A stretch of 64,000 nt of DNA from Pseudoxanthomonas mexicana (lineage in GTDB: Bacteria; Pseudomonadota; Gammaproteobacteria; Xanthomonadales; Xanthomonadaceae). The stretch is from NCBI RefSeq assembly GCF_010093385.1, contig NZ_PDWV01000009.1, forward strand, positions 1 through 64,000, given 5' to 3'. Both the position numbers and the translations under genes were made by a program. Under the pieces are notes generated by a model. The model was given only the letters and a program-made list of their open reading frames with translations, made no database searches and was not told where the DNA came from. Positions 43,535 to 52,261 of this stretch are shown here, piece by piece (positions within the stretch are counted from its first letter, which is position 1; each line of letters starts with the position of its first letter).

Positions 43535-44635
43535 ATGCTCCGCCGCCAGGCCATGTCCACCTCCTCCGCATGGCGCTTCCGCCCCGTGCTGAAGTGGTTG
43601 CACCTGTGGCTGGGACTGTCCGTGGGCCTGGTGTTCGCCGTGGTGTCGTTGACCGGCACGGTGCTGGCGTTCCAACCCGAGCTGCTGCTGGCTGCGCACC
43701 CCGAACTGGAGCGCGAACGGCTCCCGCCGCTCGCGCTTCAGGGTCACGCGTTGGCGCGGATCGTGGCAGGGGCGGAGGACAGCGGCATCCGTTCCGTCGA
43801 TCTGCCCTCGCCGCGGCTGCCTGCCTGGCAGGCGTTCGCCGCCAAGGGTGAACGCCACTACTTCGATCCCGCCAATGGCGAGCTTCTGCTGGTGCGGAAT
43901 ACGGGCAACGACGCGGTGATGTGGATGCGCGACCTGCATACGCACCTGCTCGCCGGCGAGGCGGGCGAACAGGTGCTGGGCGCATCCGGCATCGTCTCAC
44001 TGTTCCTGCTGTTGTCCGGACTTTACCTGTGGTGGCCGCGCCTGGCCGCGTTGGCGGCGAGCCTGCGCTGGCATGCGGCGCCTCCCGCCCGGCGCTGGCT
44101 CAGCTGGCATCGCAGCCTGGGGGTTCTCCTGCTGCCCTTGTTGCTGGTGGTGACCTCCACCGGCGTGGCGATGGTGTACAGCCAGCCGTTCCGGAGCGCG
44201 CTCCGCTGGACCTTCGCCGATGGCCCCGAGGTCGTACCGCCCTTGCCGATCGAACGGAGGACCATCGCCATCGATTGGCCGGCCGTGCTGCTGGCCGCGG
44301 CAGACGCGGCTCCGCGGGGCAGCGAACTCCGCCGCGTCAGCATGCCGGAGGGCGACAACGCCCTGGTGTCGATCCGTTTCCGCGCGCCCGGCGAGTGGCA
44401 CCCCAACGGCCGCAGCGTGATCTGGCTGGACCCTTACCGCGCACGCGCGGTGCAGGTGCACGACGCGACCGCGCAGGGTACCGGCGCCCGCATCAGCGAG
44501 ACGATGTATCCGCTGCATGGCGGCTTCGTGGGCGGACGCGCCTGGCAATGGGCCGTCGCCGCTGCAGGATTGTTGCCCGCCTTCCTTCTGGCGACCGGCT
44601 TCCTGTTCTGGCGCGCGCGACGCCGCAGGCGCTGA
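43535..44635 (+). CDS. PepSY-associated membrane protein (probable siderophore-iron reductase)
   Basis: 366 residues with four membrane helices: VLKWLHLWLGLSVGLVFAVV, GIVSLFLLLSGLYLWWPRLA, LGVLLLPLLLVVTSTGVAMV and AVAAAGLLPAFLLATGFLFW. PepSY-type periplasmic segments carry conserved His (WMRDLHTHLLAGEAG, LSWHRSLG, YPLHGGFVGG) that could coordinate heme, as in FsrB/FoxB-type ferrisiderophore reductases. It follows the siderophore receptor by 21 bases, supporting an operon. The start is ATG 43535 or 43553; neither has a strong ribosome binding site. Confidence 0.87.
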   Translation: MLRRQAMSTSSAWRFRPVLKWLHLWLGLSVGLVFAVVSLTGTVLAFQPELLLAAHPELERERLPPLALQGHALARIVAGAEDSGIRSVDLPSPRLPAWQAFAAKGERHYFDPANGELLLVRNTGNDAVMWMRDLHTHLLAGEAGEQVLGASGIVSLFLLLSGLYLWWPRLAALAASLRWHAAPPARRWLSWHRSLGVLLLPLLLVVTSTGVAMVYSQPFRSALRWTFADGPEVVPPLPIERRTIAIDWPAVLLAAADAAPRGSELRRVSMPEGDNALVSIRFRAPGEWHPNGRSVIWLDPYRARAVQVHDATAQGTGARISETMYPLHGGFVGGRAWQWAVAAAGLLPAFLLATGFLFWRARRRRR

Positions 44636-44652
44636 CCCTCCGGGGCCGGCGG

Positions 44653-44658
44653 TACAAT
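44653..44658 (+). promoter_or_regulatory. -10 box TACAAT directly upstream of dusB
   Basis: The hexamer ends six bases before the ATG, so transcription is expected to start at or within a base or two of the initiation codon (leaderless mRNA). Confidence 0.5.
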
Positions 44659-44664
44659 GCCGCC

Positions 44665-45657
44665 ATGCAGATCGGCCCTTACCGCATCGACCCGCCGGTG
44701 ATGCTGGCCCCCATGGCCGGCGTCACCGACAAGCCGTTCCGGCTGCTGTGCAAACGGCTGGGGGCGGGCCTGGCGGTGTCGGAAATGACCATCAGCGACC
44801 CGCGCTTCGGGAGCACGAACAAGGCGCTGCGCCGGATGGACCATGACGGCGAACCCAGCCCCGTCAGCGTCCAGATCGCCGGCACCGAGCCGCAACAACT
44901 GGCCCATGCCGCGCGCTACAACGCCGACCACGGCGCGCAGATCATCGACATCAACATGGGTTGCCCGGCCAAGAAGGTCTGCAACGCCTGGGCAGGCTCG
45001 GCGCTGATGCGCGACGAGGCGCTGGGGGGCCGCATCCTGGAGGCCGTAGTGAAAGCCGTGGACGTGCCGGTCACGCTGAAGATCCGCACGGGCTGGGACT
45101 GCGACCACCGCAACGGGCCGATCATCGCGCGCATCGCGCAGGAGAGCGGCATCGCCTCGCTGGCCGTGCACGGCCGCACGCGCGACCAGCACTACACCGG
45201 CGTGGCCGAGTACGAGACCATCGCCGCGATCAAGGCCGCGCTGCGTATTCCCGTGGTCGCCAATGGCGACATCGATTCGCCGGCCAAGGCCGCGCAGGTG
45301 CTGGCGAAGACCGGCGCCGACGCGGTGATGGTCGGCCGCGCCGCGCAGGGGCGTCCGTGGATCTTCCGCGAGATCGCGCACTTCCTCTCCCCCGGCGACC
45401 ACCTTCCCCCACCGACGCTACATGAAGTGCGGGACATCCTGCTGGGCCACCTGCAGGCATTGCACGCCTTCTACGGCGAACCGCAGGGCGTGCGCATCGC
45501 CCGCAAGCACCTGGGCTGGTACGCGAAGGACCGGCCGGAACAGGCCGCCTTCCGCGCCGTGGTGAATCGCGCGGAGACTGCCGGGGAACAGCTGCGGCGC
45601 ACGCGCGACTACTTCGATGCCCTGATCGCCGGCGATGCGCTGCCGACGGCGGCCTGA
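44665..45657 (+). CDS. dusB: tRNA-dihydrouridine synthase B
   Basis: Flavoenzyme reducing uridine to dihydrouridine in the D-loop of tRNA. 330 residues: VMLAPMAGVTDKPFRLLCKR, VSVQIAGTEPQQLAHAARYN, the signature IIDINMGCPAKKVCNAWAGS with catalytic Cys in the KKVCN loop, LAVHGRTRDQHYTG, VVANGDIDSPAKAAQVL and VMVGRAAQGRPWIF. This is the DusB type (KKVCN), usually followed by fis; here a methyltransferase gene follows instead. Confidence 0.95.
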   Translation: MQIGPYRIDPPVMLAPMAGVTDKPFRLLCKRLGAGLAVSEMTISDPRFGSTNKALRRMDHDGEPSPVSVQIAGTEPQQLAHAARYNADHGAQIIDINMGCPAKKVCNAWAGSALMRDEALGGRILEAVVKAVDVPVTLKIRTGWDCDHRNGPIIARIAQESGIASLAVHGRTRDQHYTGVAEYETIAAIKAALRIPVVANGDIDSPAKAAQVLAKTGADAVMVGRAAQGRPWIFREIAHFLSPGDHLPPPTLHEVRDILLGHLQALHAFYGEPQGVRIARKHLGWYAKDRPEQAAFRAVVNRAETAGEQLRRTRDYFDALIAGDALPTAA

Positions 45658-45676
45658 TTCTCTGACGGAGGCTTTC

Positions 45677-46498
45677 GTGACCGAATCCAGTTCTCCCTAC
45701 CTGCATGGCTTCTCGCCGGTGGAGCAGGCCCGCCTGATCAAGCAGGCCCGCCTGCTGGAAAGCACGCTGTTCAACCATGTCGACTACACCGGGGTGCGCC
45801 GCCTGCTGGAAGTGGGCAGCGGCGTGGGCGCGCAGACCGAGATCCTGCTGCGCCGTTTTCCCGACCTGCACGCCACCTGCGTGGACCTCAACCAGGTGCA
45901 GCTGGACGCCGCGCGGGACAACCTGGCGAAGATGCCCTGGTGCCGCGACCGCTACACCCTGCAGCAGGCCGACGCCAGCCGCCTGCCCTTCGGCGCACGC
46001 GACTTCGATGCGGCGTTTCTTTGCTGGATCCTGGAGCACGTACCCAACCCGGCGCGCGTGCTCAGCGAAGTACGGCGCGTGCTGGCGCCGGGTTCGCCGA
46101 TCTACGTCACCGAGGTGATGAATTCCTCGTTCCTGCTGCATCCGTACTCACCCAACACCTGGCGCTACTGGATGGCGTTCAACGACTTCCAGTACGACAG
46201 TGGCGGCGACCCGTTCATCGGCGCCAAGCTGGGCAACCTGCTGCTGGCCGGCGGTTACCGCGACGTGGTCACGGAAATCAAGACCGTGCACTTCGACAAC
46301 CGCGAGCCGGCAAGGCGGAAGGACATGATCGCGTTCTGGGAGGAACTGCTGCTGTCCGCCGCGGACTCGATGGTCGAGGCGGGCCGGGTCACCCAGGACG
46401 TGGTCGATGGCATGCGCCGCGAGATGCACGACGTGCAGAACGATCCGGACGCGGTGTTCTTCTATGCCTTCGTGCAGGCGCGCGCAACGGTCTATTGA
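45677..46498 (+). CDS. SAM-dependent class I methyltransferase
   Basis: 273 residues. GTG 45677 was selected because a perfect GGAGG lies five bases upstream. The Rossmann motifs are RRLLEVGSGVGAQTEILLRR (motif I), HATCVDLNQVQLDAARDNLA (acidic residue of motif II), LQQADASRLPFGARDFDAAF (motif III/IV) and CWILEHVPNPARVLSEVRRV. The later aromatic region (YSPNTWRYWMAFNDFQYDSG) may define the substrate pocket. The substrate is unknown. It starts 19 bases after dusB and is probably co-transcribed. Confidence 0.87.
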   Translation: MTESSSPYLHGFSPVEQARLIKQARLLESTLFNHVDYTGVRRLLEVGSGVGAQTEILLRRFPDLHATCVDLNQVQLDAARDNLAKMPWCRDRYTLQQADASRLPFGARDFDAAFLCWILEHVPNPARVLSEVRRVLAPGSPIYVTEVMNSSFLLHPYSPNTWRYWMAFNDFQYDSGGDPFIGAKLGNLLLAGGYRDVVTEIKTVHFDNREPARRKDMIAFWEELLLSAADSMVEAGRVTQDVVDGMRREMHDVQNDPDAVFFYAFVQARATVY

Positions 46499-46507
46499 CC
46501 GACCGGC

Positions 46508-47608
46508 CTATTGCGCATGATCCCCGCCCGCCTGCGGCGCTGGAGGCGCGTGCGCGTCGTCAAGCCTGGCGCGCACAGGAATCGGTGAGGGATGCCACGT
46601 GCGATGCCACATGGCCGCCAACAGACGGCCCAGACCGTCGCCACCCCTGACCGGGATGGACCATGGCTCCTGCACGGGCGCCATGGCCTGCCAGCGTCCG
46701 TCGCGCCATTCCGCCACCTGGAAACGGAAGTTGTAGTCCGGCTCCACGCCCATGCGCAGGTCGGACAGGACCAGGCGACCCTGCCGGACCTGCGCGCGCA
46801 TGAAGCCATGGTTGAACCACGACAACCGTTGCACCGCAGGCACGTCCGCCGCTTCGCGCAGCGCTTGCACGTTCGACGGGTAGCCTCGGAACCTCAGCGG
46901 GCCCTCATCGACCAGCACCGAACGTTCGGCTTCCACATAGCCCGACGGCGTCATTGCCACTACACGCCACAGCAGCGTGTTGAACGGCATGGGCACCGAG
47001 AAGTACGGCGCATCGCCCAGGCCCATCGAGGCCAGCGTGCGTTCGGCTTCGCGGTCCACCATCGCCTTGGCCACTAACGACCAGCCCAGGTAGGCGCTGC
47101 TGAGCACCAGGCCCACCGTCAGTGCACGCCGGGCGGCGGCGCGTTCGCGCAGGAACCACGCGGCCACGCAGGCGACCAGCAGCCAGACGGTGTACAGGGG
47201 ATCGATGATGAACACGCTGGACCACATCGTCGGTGGCGGAGACAGTGGCCACCACAGCTGCGTGCCGTAGACGGTAAAGGCATCCAGCAGGGGATGCGTC
47301 ACCAGTGCCAGCTGGATGGCCCAGAACCAGCGCGCTGGCGCGGACGCGACACGCCCCTGGCCGAACCGCTTGAACAGCCACCACACCAGCCAGCCCACCA
47401 GCGGCAGCACGAACAGCGAATGGCTGAAGCTGCGGTGCACGGTCATCAGGGTGACCGGATTGTCGGAGAACAGCGCGATGGGGAGGCTGTCCAGGTCAGG
47501 CAGCGTACCGAGGGCCGCGCCCGCGAGCAGCGCGGCACGACGATGGGCGGCGGGGGCGATGGCGGCGGCGACGGCGCCGCCGAGGACGATCTGGCTGAGG
47601 GAATCCAT
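46508..47608 (-). CDS. Membrane-bound metal-dependent hydrolase, YdjM/DUF457 family
   Basis: 366 residues. The N-terminal YdjM domain contains conserved metal-site-like residues MDSLSQIVLGGAVAAAIAPA, LGTLPDLDSLPIAL, TVHRSFSHSLFVLPLVGWLV and THPLLDAFTVYGTQLWWP, plus four or five membrane helices. A C-terminal soluble domain (RLVLSDLRMGVEPDYNFRFQ) is added. Some family members are LexA-regulated; no LexA box is evident here. Function is unclear. Confidence 0.85.
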   Translation of the reverse strand: MDSLSQIVLGGAVAAAIAPAAHRRAALLAGAALGTLPDLDSLPIALFSDNPVTLMTVHRSFSHSLFVLPLVGWLVWWLFKRFGQGRVASAPARWFWAIQLALVTHPLLDAFTVYGTQLWWPLSPPPTMWSSVFIIDPLYTVWLLVACVAAWFLRERAAARRALTVGLVLSSAYLGWSLVAKAMVDREAERTLASMGLGDAPYFSVPMPFNTLLWRVVAMTPSGYVEAERSVLVDEGPLRFRGYPSNVQALREAADVPAVQRLSWFNHGFMRAQVRQGRLVLSDLRMGVEPDYNFRFQVAEWRDGRWQAMAPVQEPWSIPVRGGDGLGRLLAAMWHRTWHPSPIPVRARLDDAHAPPAPQAGGDHAQ

Positions 47609-47637
47609 GCGGCGATCCTAGCAGCCGCCGGCCGTCC

Positions 47638-48456
47638 TCACGCCGCGCACGGCACGTCCTGCGGAACCAGGCGCAGCCGCGGCGCGACGTCGGCCAGGAT
47701 CTGGCCGGTGTGGGACAGCAGGCACAGCGTCCCGTCCGCCTCTTCGCTCAGCGCGGTCAGGCTTTCCACCCAGTCGCCGTCGTTCGCATACAGCAGGCCC
47801 TCGTGCTGGAGCAGCGCGGCGCGATGGATGTGCCCGCAGACGATGCCATCCAGGCCGCGCCGCCGCGCATCCTCCAGGCCCGCATGGACGAAACGCGCGA
47901 TGTAGCGCTCGGCCGCATCGCTCTGGCGCTTCAGGTATTCCGCCAGCGACCAGTAGCGCAGGCCCAGGCGGCGACGCAGCCGGTTGGTCAGCCGGTTGCC
48001 GGTGAGGATGCGGTAGTAGAGCCAGTCGCCGAACTTTTCCTGCAGGCCGCCGAAGTGGGTGACGCCGTCGTAGTCGTCGCCGTGGGTGACCAGCAGCCGA
48101 CGCCCGTCCAGCGTGGTGTGGATCGCACGGCGGCGCACCTGCATGGCGGGCAGCATCAGGCCGCAGAAGCGACGGATCGGCCTGTCGTGGTTGCCCGGTA
48201 CGTAAATGAGTTCCGTGCCGTTGCGTGCCAGCGCGTGCAGCGCCTCCACCACCCGGTTGTGGGCAGCATCCCACGACGCCCGGCGCTGTGCCATCCACCA
48301 TAGGTCGACGATGTCGCCGACCAGGTACAGCCGCCGGCACTGCAGCCCGGCGAGGAAATCGGCGAACTCAGCCGCATGGCAGTGCTTGGAACCCAGATGG
48401 ACGTCGGAAACGAAGACCGCGCGCCGCATCGAGCGTGGCACGGCCGGCGGACTCAT
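47638..48456 (-). CDS. UDP-2,3-diacylglucosamine diphosphatase-like metallophosphoesterase
   Basis: 272 residues of the calcineurin-like phosphoesterase superfamily. Metal ligands are visible in VFVSDVHLGSKHC (DxH), LYLVGDIVDLWW (GD), IYVPGNHDRPIRR (GNHD), LLVTHGDDYD and GIVCGHIHRAAL (GHxH). It resembles LpxH/LpxH2, which splits UDP-diacylglucosamine in lipid A synthesis, but other related enzymes exist, so specificity is inferred. The ATG overlaps the acyltransferase stop by ATGA, tying it to lipid metabolism. Confidence 0.86.
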   Translation of the reverse strand: MSPPAVPRSMRRAVFVSDVHLGSKHCHAAEFADFLAGLQCRRLYLVGDIVDLWWMAQRRASWDAAHNRVVEALHALARNGTELIYVPGNHDRPIRRFCGLMLPAMQVRRRAIHTTLDGRRLLVTHGDDYDGVTHFGGLQEKFGDWLYYRILTGNRLTNRLRRRLGLRYWSLAEYLKRQSDAAERYIARFVHAGLEDARRRGLDGIVCGHIHRAALLQHEGLLYANDGDWVESLTALSEEADGTLCLLSHTGQILADVAPRLRLVPQDVPCAA

Positions 48457-50180
48457 GCCACCGCCTCCGTCGGGCGCCATGCCTCGCCCAGGTAGCGTTC
48501 GCGCTTCTTCGGCCGGATGCGGTGCAGGTCCACTTCGATCAGCCCATCGATGGAATCGCTGAAATCCGGGTCCACGCCGAACGCGAGGAAGCGCGCCCCG
48601 CCCGGCTCGCAGAGCTCGGTGTACTGCTTGTAGAGCATGGGCACGGTGGCGCCCAGCGTGTCCAGGTTGGTCTTCAGCACGCGGAAGGCGGTATCGGCCT
48701 CGAGCGCATCGAAGCACGGAGGTGTGGCGGTGTAGCGGAACGGATGGCGAGAGCGCGCCTCGCCGTTCGGATCGCCGTAGTAGTGGGCGTAGTACGCCAC
48801 GATCTGTTCGCGCGCGTGCAGCGGCAGCGCCGCGCTCATCGACACCGCACCGAACAGATAGCGAACCCGCGGATGCCGGCGCAGGTAGGCGCCGATGCCT
48901 TGCCACAGGTAGTCGATGCTGCGGCTGCCCCAGTAGTCGGGCACCACGAAACTGCGGCCCAGCTCCATGCCTGCGGCCAGGCGCGGCAGCGCGTCGTCCG
49001 CGTAGTCGAACAGCGAAGCGGTATAGAGGCCTTTCAGGCCCTGCGCCGCGAGCACCGGGGCGCCGCGCGCCAGCCGGTAGGCACCGGCGATCTTCTTCTG
49101 CGCCGCATCCCACAGCACGATGTGTTCGTACCAGGTGTCGAACGCGTCCACGTCCATGCGCTTGCCCGTTCCCTCGCCCCCCGCGCGGAAGGTCAGCTCG
49201 CGCAGGCGGCCGATTTCGCGCAGCAGCGGCGAACCGCCGGCCAGCCGCCCCACGCAGATCCGCTTGCCGTCGGTGGTCTCCCCCAGCACATCCAGCGCAT
49301 CGATGCAGGCCGCGAGCGCGTCCGGCGTCAGCGCATCGACCAGCGGCTCCTGCACGTCGGCCGGCGGCTCGACGCGCCTGGGCTCACGGCGACCGAGTGC
49401 GTACAGCGCCTCGCGCACCTGGCGGATCAGCGTGGCGGGAGCGATGGCCGGATCCAGCCGCAGCGGCTGGCCCACGTGCAGCTGCAGGCGACGCTGGCTG
49501 CGGCGGAACATCTCGCGCGCCAGCAGTGCCGTGCCCGCCGGCTTGAACAGCGCGGACGCCCCATAGAAGAACGCCGAGTTGCGCGCCACCACGCGCACCG
49601 GCAGCACCGGCGCGCCGGTGGCCCGGGCGAAGCGCAGGAAGCCGCGGCGCCAGCGCGTATCGCGCACGCCGCGTGGCCCCAGACGCGACACTTCGCCGGC
49701 GGGGAACACGATCACGCACTGCTCGGCTTCCAGCGCCTGCTCGACCGCCCGCACGCTGTCCGCGCTCGGCTTGCCGCCCAGGATGCGCACGGGCAGCAAC
49801 AGCGGGGCGATCGGCGCGATGCCGGCCAGCATGTCGTTGGCGACGATGCGGACGTCGCGGCGCACGCGGCCCACCATCTGCAGCAGCGCCAGTGCATCCA
49901 GCGCGCCGGACGGATGATTGGCCACGATCAGCAACCGTCCCTGCGCCGGGATCCGGCGTGCGTCATCCTCATCGACGGCCGGCCGCAGGTTGAGGTGGTC
50001 GATGGCCGCGTCGATGAAGTCCAGGCCCTGCAGGTGGCCGTGGTCGGCCAGGAAAGCGTAGGCCTGGTCCAGTCGGGACCAGCGGCCCAGGGTACGCAGC
50101 AGCGGACCGGTCAGCCGCGCGCGGTGGCCACGGAACCAGTGGGGGTAACGTTCTGCGATCTGGCGTTCCAGCGGGTGCAT
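48453..50180 (-). CDS. Fused PlsC-type acyltransferase and OlsB-like GNAT N-acyltransferase (OlsF-like)
   Basis: 575 residues in two domains. The N-terminal half (about 60-290) is a PlsC/OlsA-type O-acyltransferase: NHPSGALDA (the HX4D motif), VFPAGEVSRLG and RGFLRFARATGAPVLPVRVV. The C-terminal half (about 340-560) matches the OlsB/hemolysin GNAT group: RICVGRLAG, LRELTFRAGGEGTGKRMDVD, AGMELGRSFVVPDYWGSRSI. OlsF of Serratia has this layout and makes ornithine lipids alone, the N-terminal part acting as O-acyltransferase and the C-terminal as N-acyltransferase. The longer in-frame start upstream was rejected because it extends into the metK promoter region. The enzyme identity is an inference from domains. 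Confidence 0.83.
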   Translation of the reverse strand: MHPLERQIAERYPHWFRGHRARLTGPLLRTLGRWSRLDQAYAFLADHGHLQGLDFIDAAIDHLNLRPAVDEDDARRIPAQGRLLIVANHPSGALDALALLQMVGRVRRDVRIVANDMLAGIAPIAPLLLPVRILGGKPSADSVRAVEQALEAEQCVIVFPAGEVSRLGPRGVRDTRWRRGFLRFARATGAPVLPVRVVARNSAFFYGASALFKPAGTALLAREMFRRSQRRLQLHVGQPLRLDPAIAPATLIRQVREALYALGRREPRRVEPPADVQEPLVDALTPDALAACIDALDVLGETTDGKRICVGRLAGGSPLLREIGRLRELTFRAGGEGTGKRMDVDAFDTWYEHIVLWDAAQKKIAGAYRLARGAPVLAAQGLKGLYTASLFDYADDALPRLAAGMELGRSFVVPDYWGSRSIDYLWQGIGAYLRRHPRVRYLFGAVSMSAALPLHAREQIVAYYAHYYGDPNGEARSRHPFRYTATPPCFDALEADTAFRVLKTNLDTLGATVPMLYKQYTELCEPGGARFLAFGVDPDFSDSIDGLIEVDLHRIRPKKRERYLGEAWRPTEAVA

Positions 50181-50357
50181 GGCAGGGGCTGGCGGCGGGG
50201 TTTCGCCGCGCAGCCTGCGCCTGGCCGGCGACAGCACGGTTTCCGTTTTCTGGCAGTCCGGTGACAGCAGGGCGCTTGATTCCCGCTTAACCCCGGGCAA
50301 CCCTGAACGGGGCAGAATGCACGCGCTGCCGCCGGCGTGTATCATGCGCGCCCATCT

Positions 50358-50381
50358 TTTCATCCGAATCAAAGGATATAA
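50358..50381 (+). promoter_or_regulatory. Methionine-cycle motif overlapping the metK -10 box
   Basis: TTTCATCCG...CAA...GATATAA matches the segment upstream of ahcY at 20 of 24 positions. Its end contains the -10 hexamer TATAAG (50377-50382), which would start transcription at about the metK ATG. The spacing and conservation suggest a common regulator or promoter class; a SahR/SamR-type ArsR protein is a candidate by analogy only. Confidence 0.6.
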
Positions 50382-50386
50382 GCCTG

Positions 50387-51598
50387 ATGTCCAGCTACCT
50401 GTTCACCTCCGAATCGGTCTCCGAAGGCCATCCGGACAAGATCGCCGACCAGATTTCCGATGCCGTGCTGGACGCGATCCTGGCCCAGGACAAGCGCGCG
50501 CGCGTGGCCTGCGAGACGCTGGTGAAGACGGGCGCGGCCATCGTGGCCGGCGAAGTCACCACCACCGCGTGGGTCGACATCGAGGCGCTGGCGCGCAAGG
50601 TCATCAACGACATCGGCTACGACAATTCGGACGTCGGCTTCGACGGCCACACCTGCGCCATCATCAACATGCTCGGCAAGCAGTCGCCCGACATCAACCA
50701 GGGCGTGGACCGCAAGAAGCCGGAAGAACAGGGCGCGGGCGACCAGGGCCTGATGTTCGGCTACGCCTGCAACGAGGCGCCGGAATTCATGCCCGCCCCG
50801 CTGTACTACAGCCACCGCCTGGTGGAACAGCAGGCCAAGGTGCGCAAGAAGGGCAAGCTGAAGTGGCTGCGCCCGGACGCCAAGTCGCAGGTCACCCTGC
50901 GCTACGATGGCAACAGCATCCTCGGCCTCGACGCCGTGGTGCTGTCGACCCAGCACGATCCGGACATCAAGCAGAAGGACCTGATCGAAGCCGTGCGTGC
51001 CGAGATCCTGGTGCCCGTGCTGCCGAAGAAGTGGCTGGACGCGCTGCCGAAGAACAAGGTGCACATCAACCCGACCGGCAAGTTCGTCATCGGCGGCCCG
51101 GTGGGCGACTGCGGCCTGACCGGCCGCAAGATCATCGTCGACAGCTACGGCGGCATGGCCCGCCATGGCGGCGGCGCGTTCTCGGGCAAGGATCCGTCGA
51201 AGGTGGACCGTTCGGCCGCCTACGCCGCGCGCTACGTGGCCAAGAACATCGTGGCCGCCGGCCTGGCCGACAAGTGCGAAGTGCAGGTCTCCTACGCGAT
51301 CGGCGTGGCCGAACCGACCTCGATCTCGGTGACCACGTTCGGCACCGGCAAGGTGGGCGACGACGTGATCGAGAAGCTGATCCGCAAGCACTTCGACCTG
51401 CGCCCGTACGGCATCACCCGGATGCTGGACCTGGAGCACCCGATCTACCAGCCGACCGCCAGCTACGGCCACTTCGGCCGCAAGCCGAAGGACATCAGCT
51501 ACGTGGACGGCGCCGGCAAGAAGCACACCGCGACCGCCTTCTCCTGGGAGAAGACCGACCGCGCCGAGGCGCTGCGCAAGGACGCCAAGCTGAAGTAA
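50387..51598 (+). CDS. metK: S-adenosylmethionine synthetase
   Basis: Makes SAM from methionine and ATP. 403 residues with all signature segments: [20 protein letters not shown], the K+/Mg2+ site region [59 protein letters not shown] and [20 protein letters not shown]. It is transcribed from a -10 box that ends almost at the ATG, so a leaderless mRNA is likely. A terminator follows. It supplies SAM for the ahcY/metF methyl cycle encoded later in the window. Confidence 0.98.
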   Translation: MSSYLFTSESVSEGHPDKIADQISDAVLDAILAQDKRARVACETLVKTGAAIVAGEVTTTAWVDIEALARKVINDIGYDNSDVGFDGHTCAIINMLGKQSPDINQGVDRKKPEEQGAGDQGLMFGYACNEAPEFMPAPLYYSHRLVEQQAKVRKKGKLKWLRPDAKSQVTLRYDGNSILGLDAVVLSTQHDPDIKQKDLIEAVRAEILVPVLPKKWLDALPKNKVHINPTGKFVIGGPVGDCGLTGRKIIVDSYGGMARHGGGAFSGKDPSKVDRSAAYAARYVAKNIVAAGLADKCEVQVSYAIGVAEPTSISVTTFGTGKVGDDVIEKLIRKHFDLRPYGITRMLDLEHPIYQPTASYGHFGRKPKDISYVDGAGKKHTATAFSWEKTDRAEALRKDAKLK

Positions 51599-51623
51599 TC
51601 GCCGCGAACTCCGCGACGACGGG

Positions 51624-51655
51624 AACGGGCCGCACCAGCGGCCCGTTTTCTTTTG
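51624..51655 (+). terminator. Intrinsic terminator of metK
   Basis: Ten-bp stem AACGGGCCGC/GCGGCCCGTT around a four-base ACCA loop, followed by a T-rich TTTTCTTTT tract. It starts 25 bases after the stop. Confidence 0.87.
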
Positions 51656-51723
51656 GAAAGCGGCACTGCGCGCGCCGCACCGGGATCGGTTAGCCTGCGC
51701 GCCTCACCTTGCGGAGGCATGCC

Positions 51724-52221
51724 ATGGAATCGCTGAAGAGCCACCAGCTCACCATGACGGTGCTGATGACGCCGGACATGGCCAACTTCTCCGGCAAGGT
51801 CCACGGCGGCGCGATCCTCAAGCTGCTCGACCAGGTGGCCTACGCCTGCGGCAGCCGCTATGCCGGCAAGTACGTCGTCACCCTGTCGGTGGACCAGGTG
51901 ATGTTCCGCCAGGCCATCAACGTTGGCGAACTGGTGACCTTCCTGGCGTCCGTCAACTACACCGGCACGTCGTCGATGGAGATCGGCATCAAGGTGGTGG
52001 CCGAGGACATCCGCAAGCAGAGCGTGCGCCACGCCAACAGCTGCTTCTTCACCATGGTGGCGGTGGACGAGGACGGCCGGACCACCCCGGTCCCGCCGCT
52101 GCAACCGTCCACGCCCGACGAGATCCGCCGCTGCGCCGCCGCGCGCCTGCGCCGCCAGCTGCGCGAGGAGATGGAACGGCGGCATGCCGAACTGGGCAGC
52201 CGGGCCATCGAAAACGCCTGA
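51724..52221 (+). CDS. Hot-dog acyl-CoA thioesterase (YciA/BFIT type)
   Basis: 165 residues from an ATG with GGAGG seven bases upstream. The hot-dog core has the catalytic region MANFSGKVHGGAILKLLDQV (Asn21, Asp36), YVVTLSVDQVMFRQAINVGE and ANSCFFTMVAVDEDGRT. It hydrolyses acyl-CoA; specificity is unknown. A charged C-terminal helix (ARLRRQLREEMERRHAELGS) extends beyond the core. It sits between the metK terminator and uup and has no obvious partner. Confidence 0.88.
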   Translation: MESLKSHQLTMTVLMTPDMANFSGKVHGGAILKLLDQVAYACGSRYAGKYVVTLSVDQVMFRQAINVGELVTFLASVNYTGTSSMEIGIKVVAEDIRKQSVRHANSCFFTMVAVDEDGRTTPVPPLQPSTPDEIRRCAAARLRRQLREEMERRHAELGSRAIENA

Positions 52222-52249
52222 TCAGCGGCCGCCGGCAGGGCGCGCCGGC

Positions 52250-52255
52250 TACAAT
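52250..52255 (+). promoter_or_regulatory. -10 box TACAAT directly upstream of uup
   Basis: The hexamer ends six bases before the uup ATG at 52262 and no ribosome binding site is present, so a leaderless transcript is expected. Confidence 0.5.
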
Positions 52256-52261
52256 ACGCGC

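Noticed and set aside
41402-43945. Long frame antisense to the siderophore receptor
   Set aside because: No family motif; shadow of a strongly biased coding strand.
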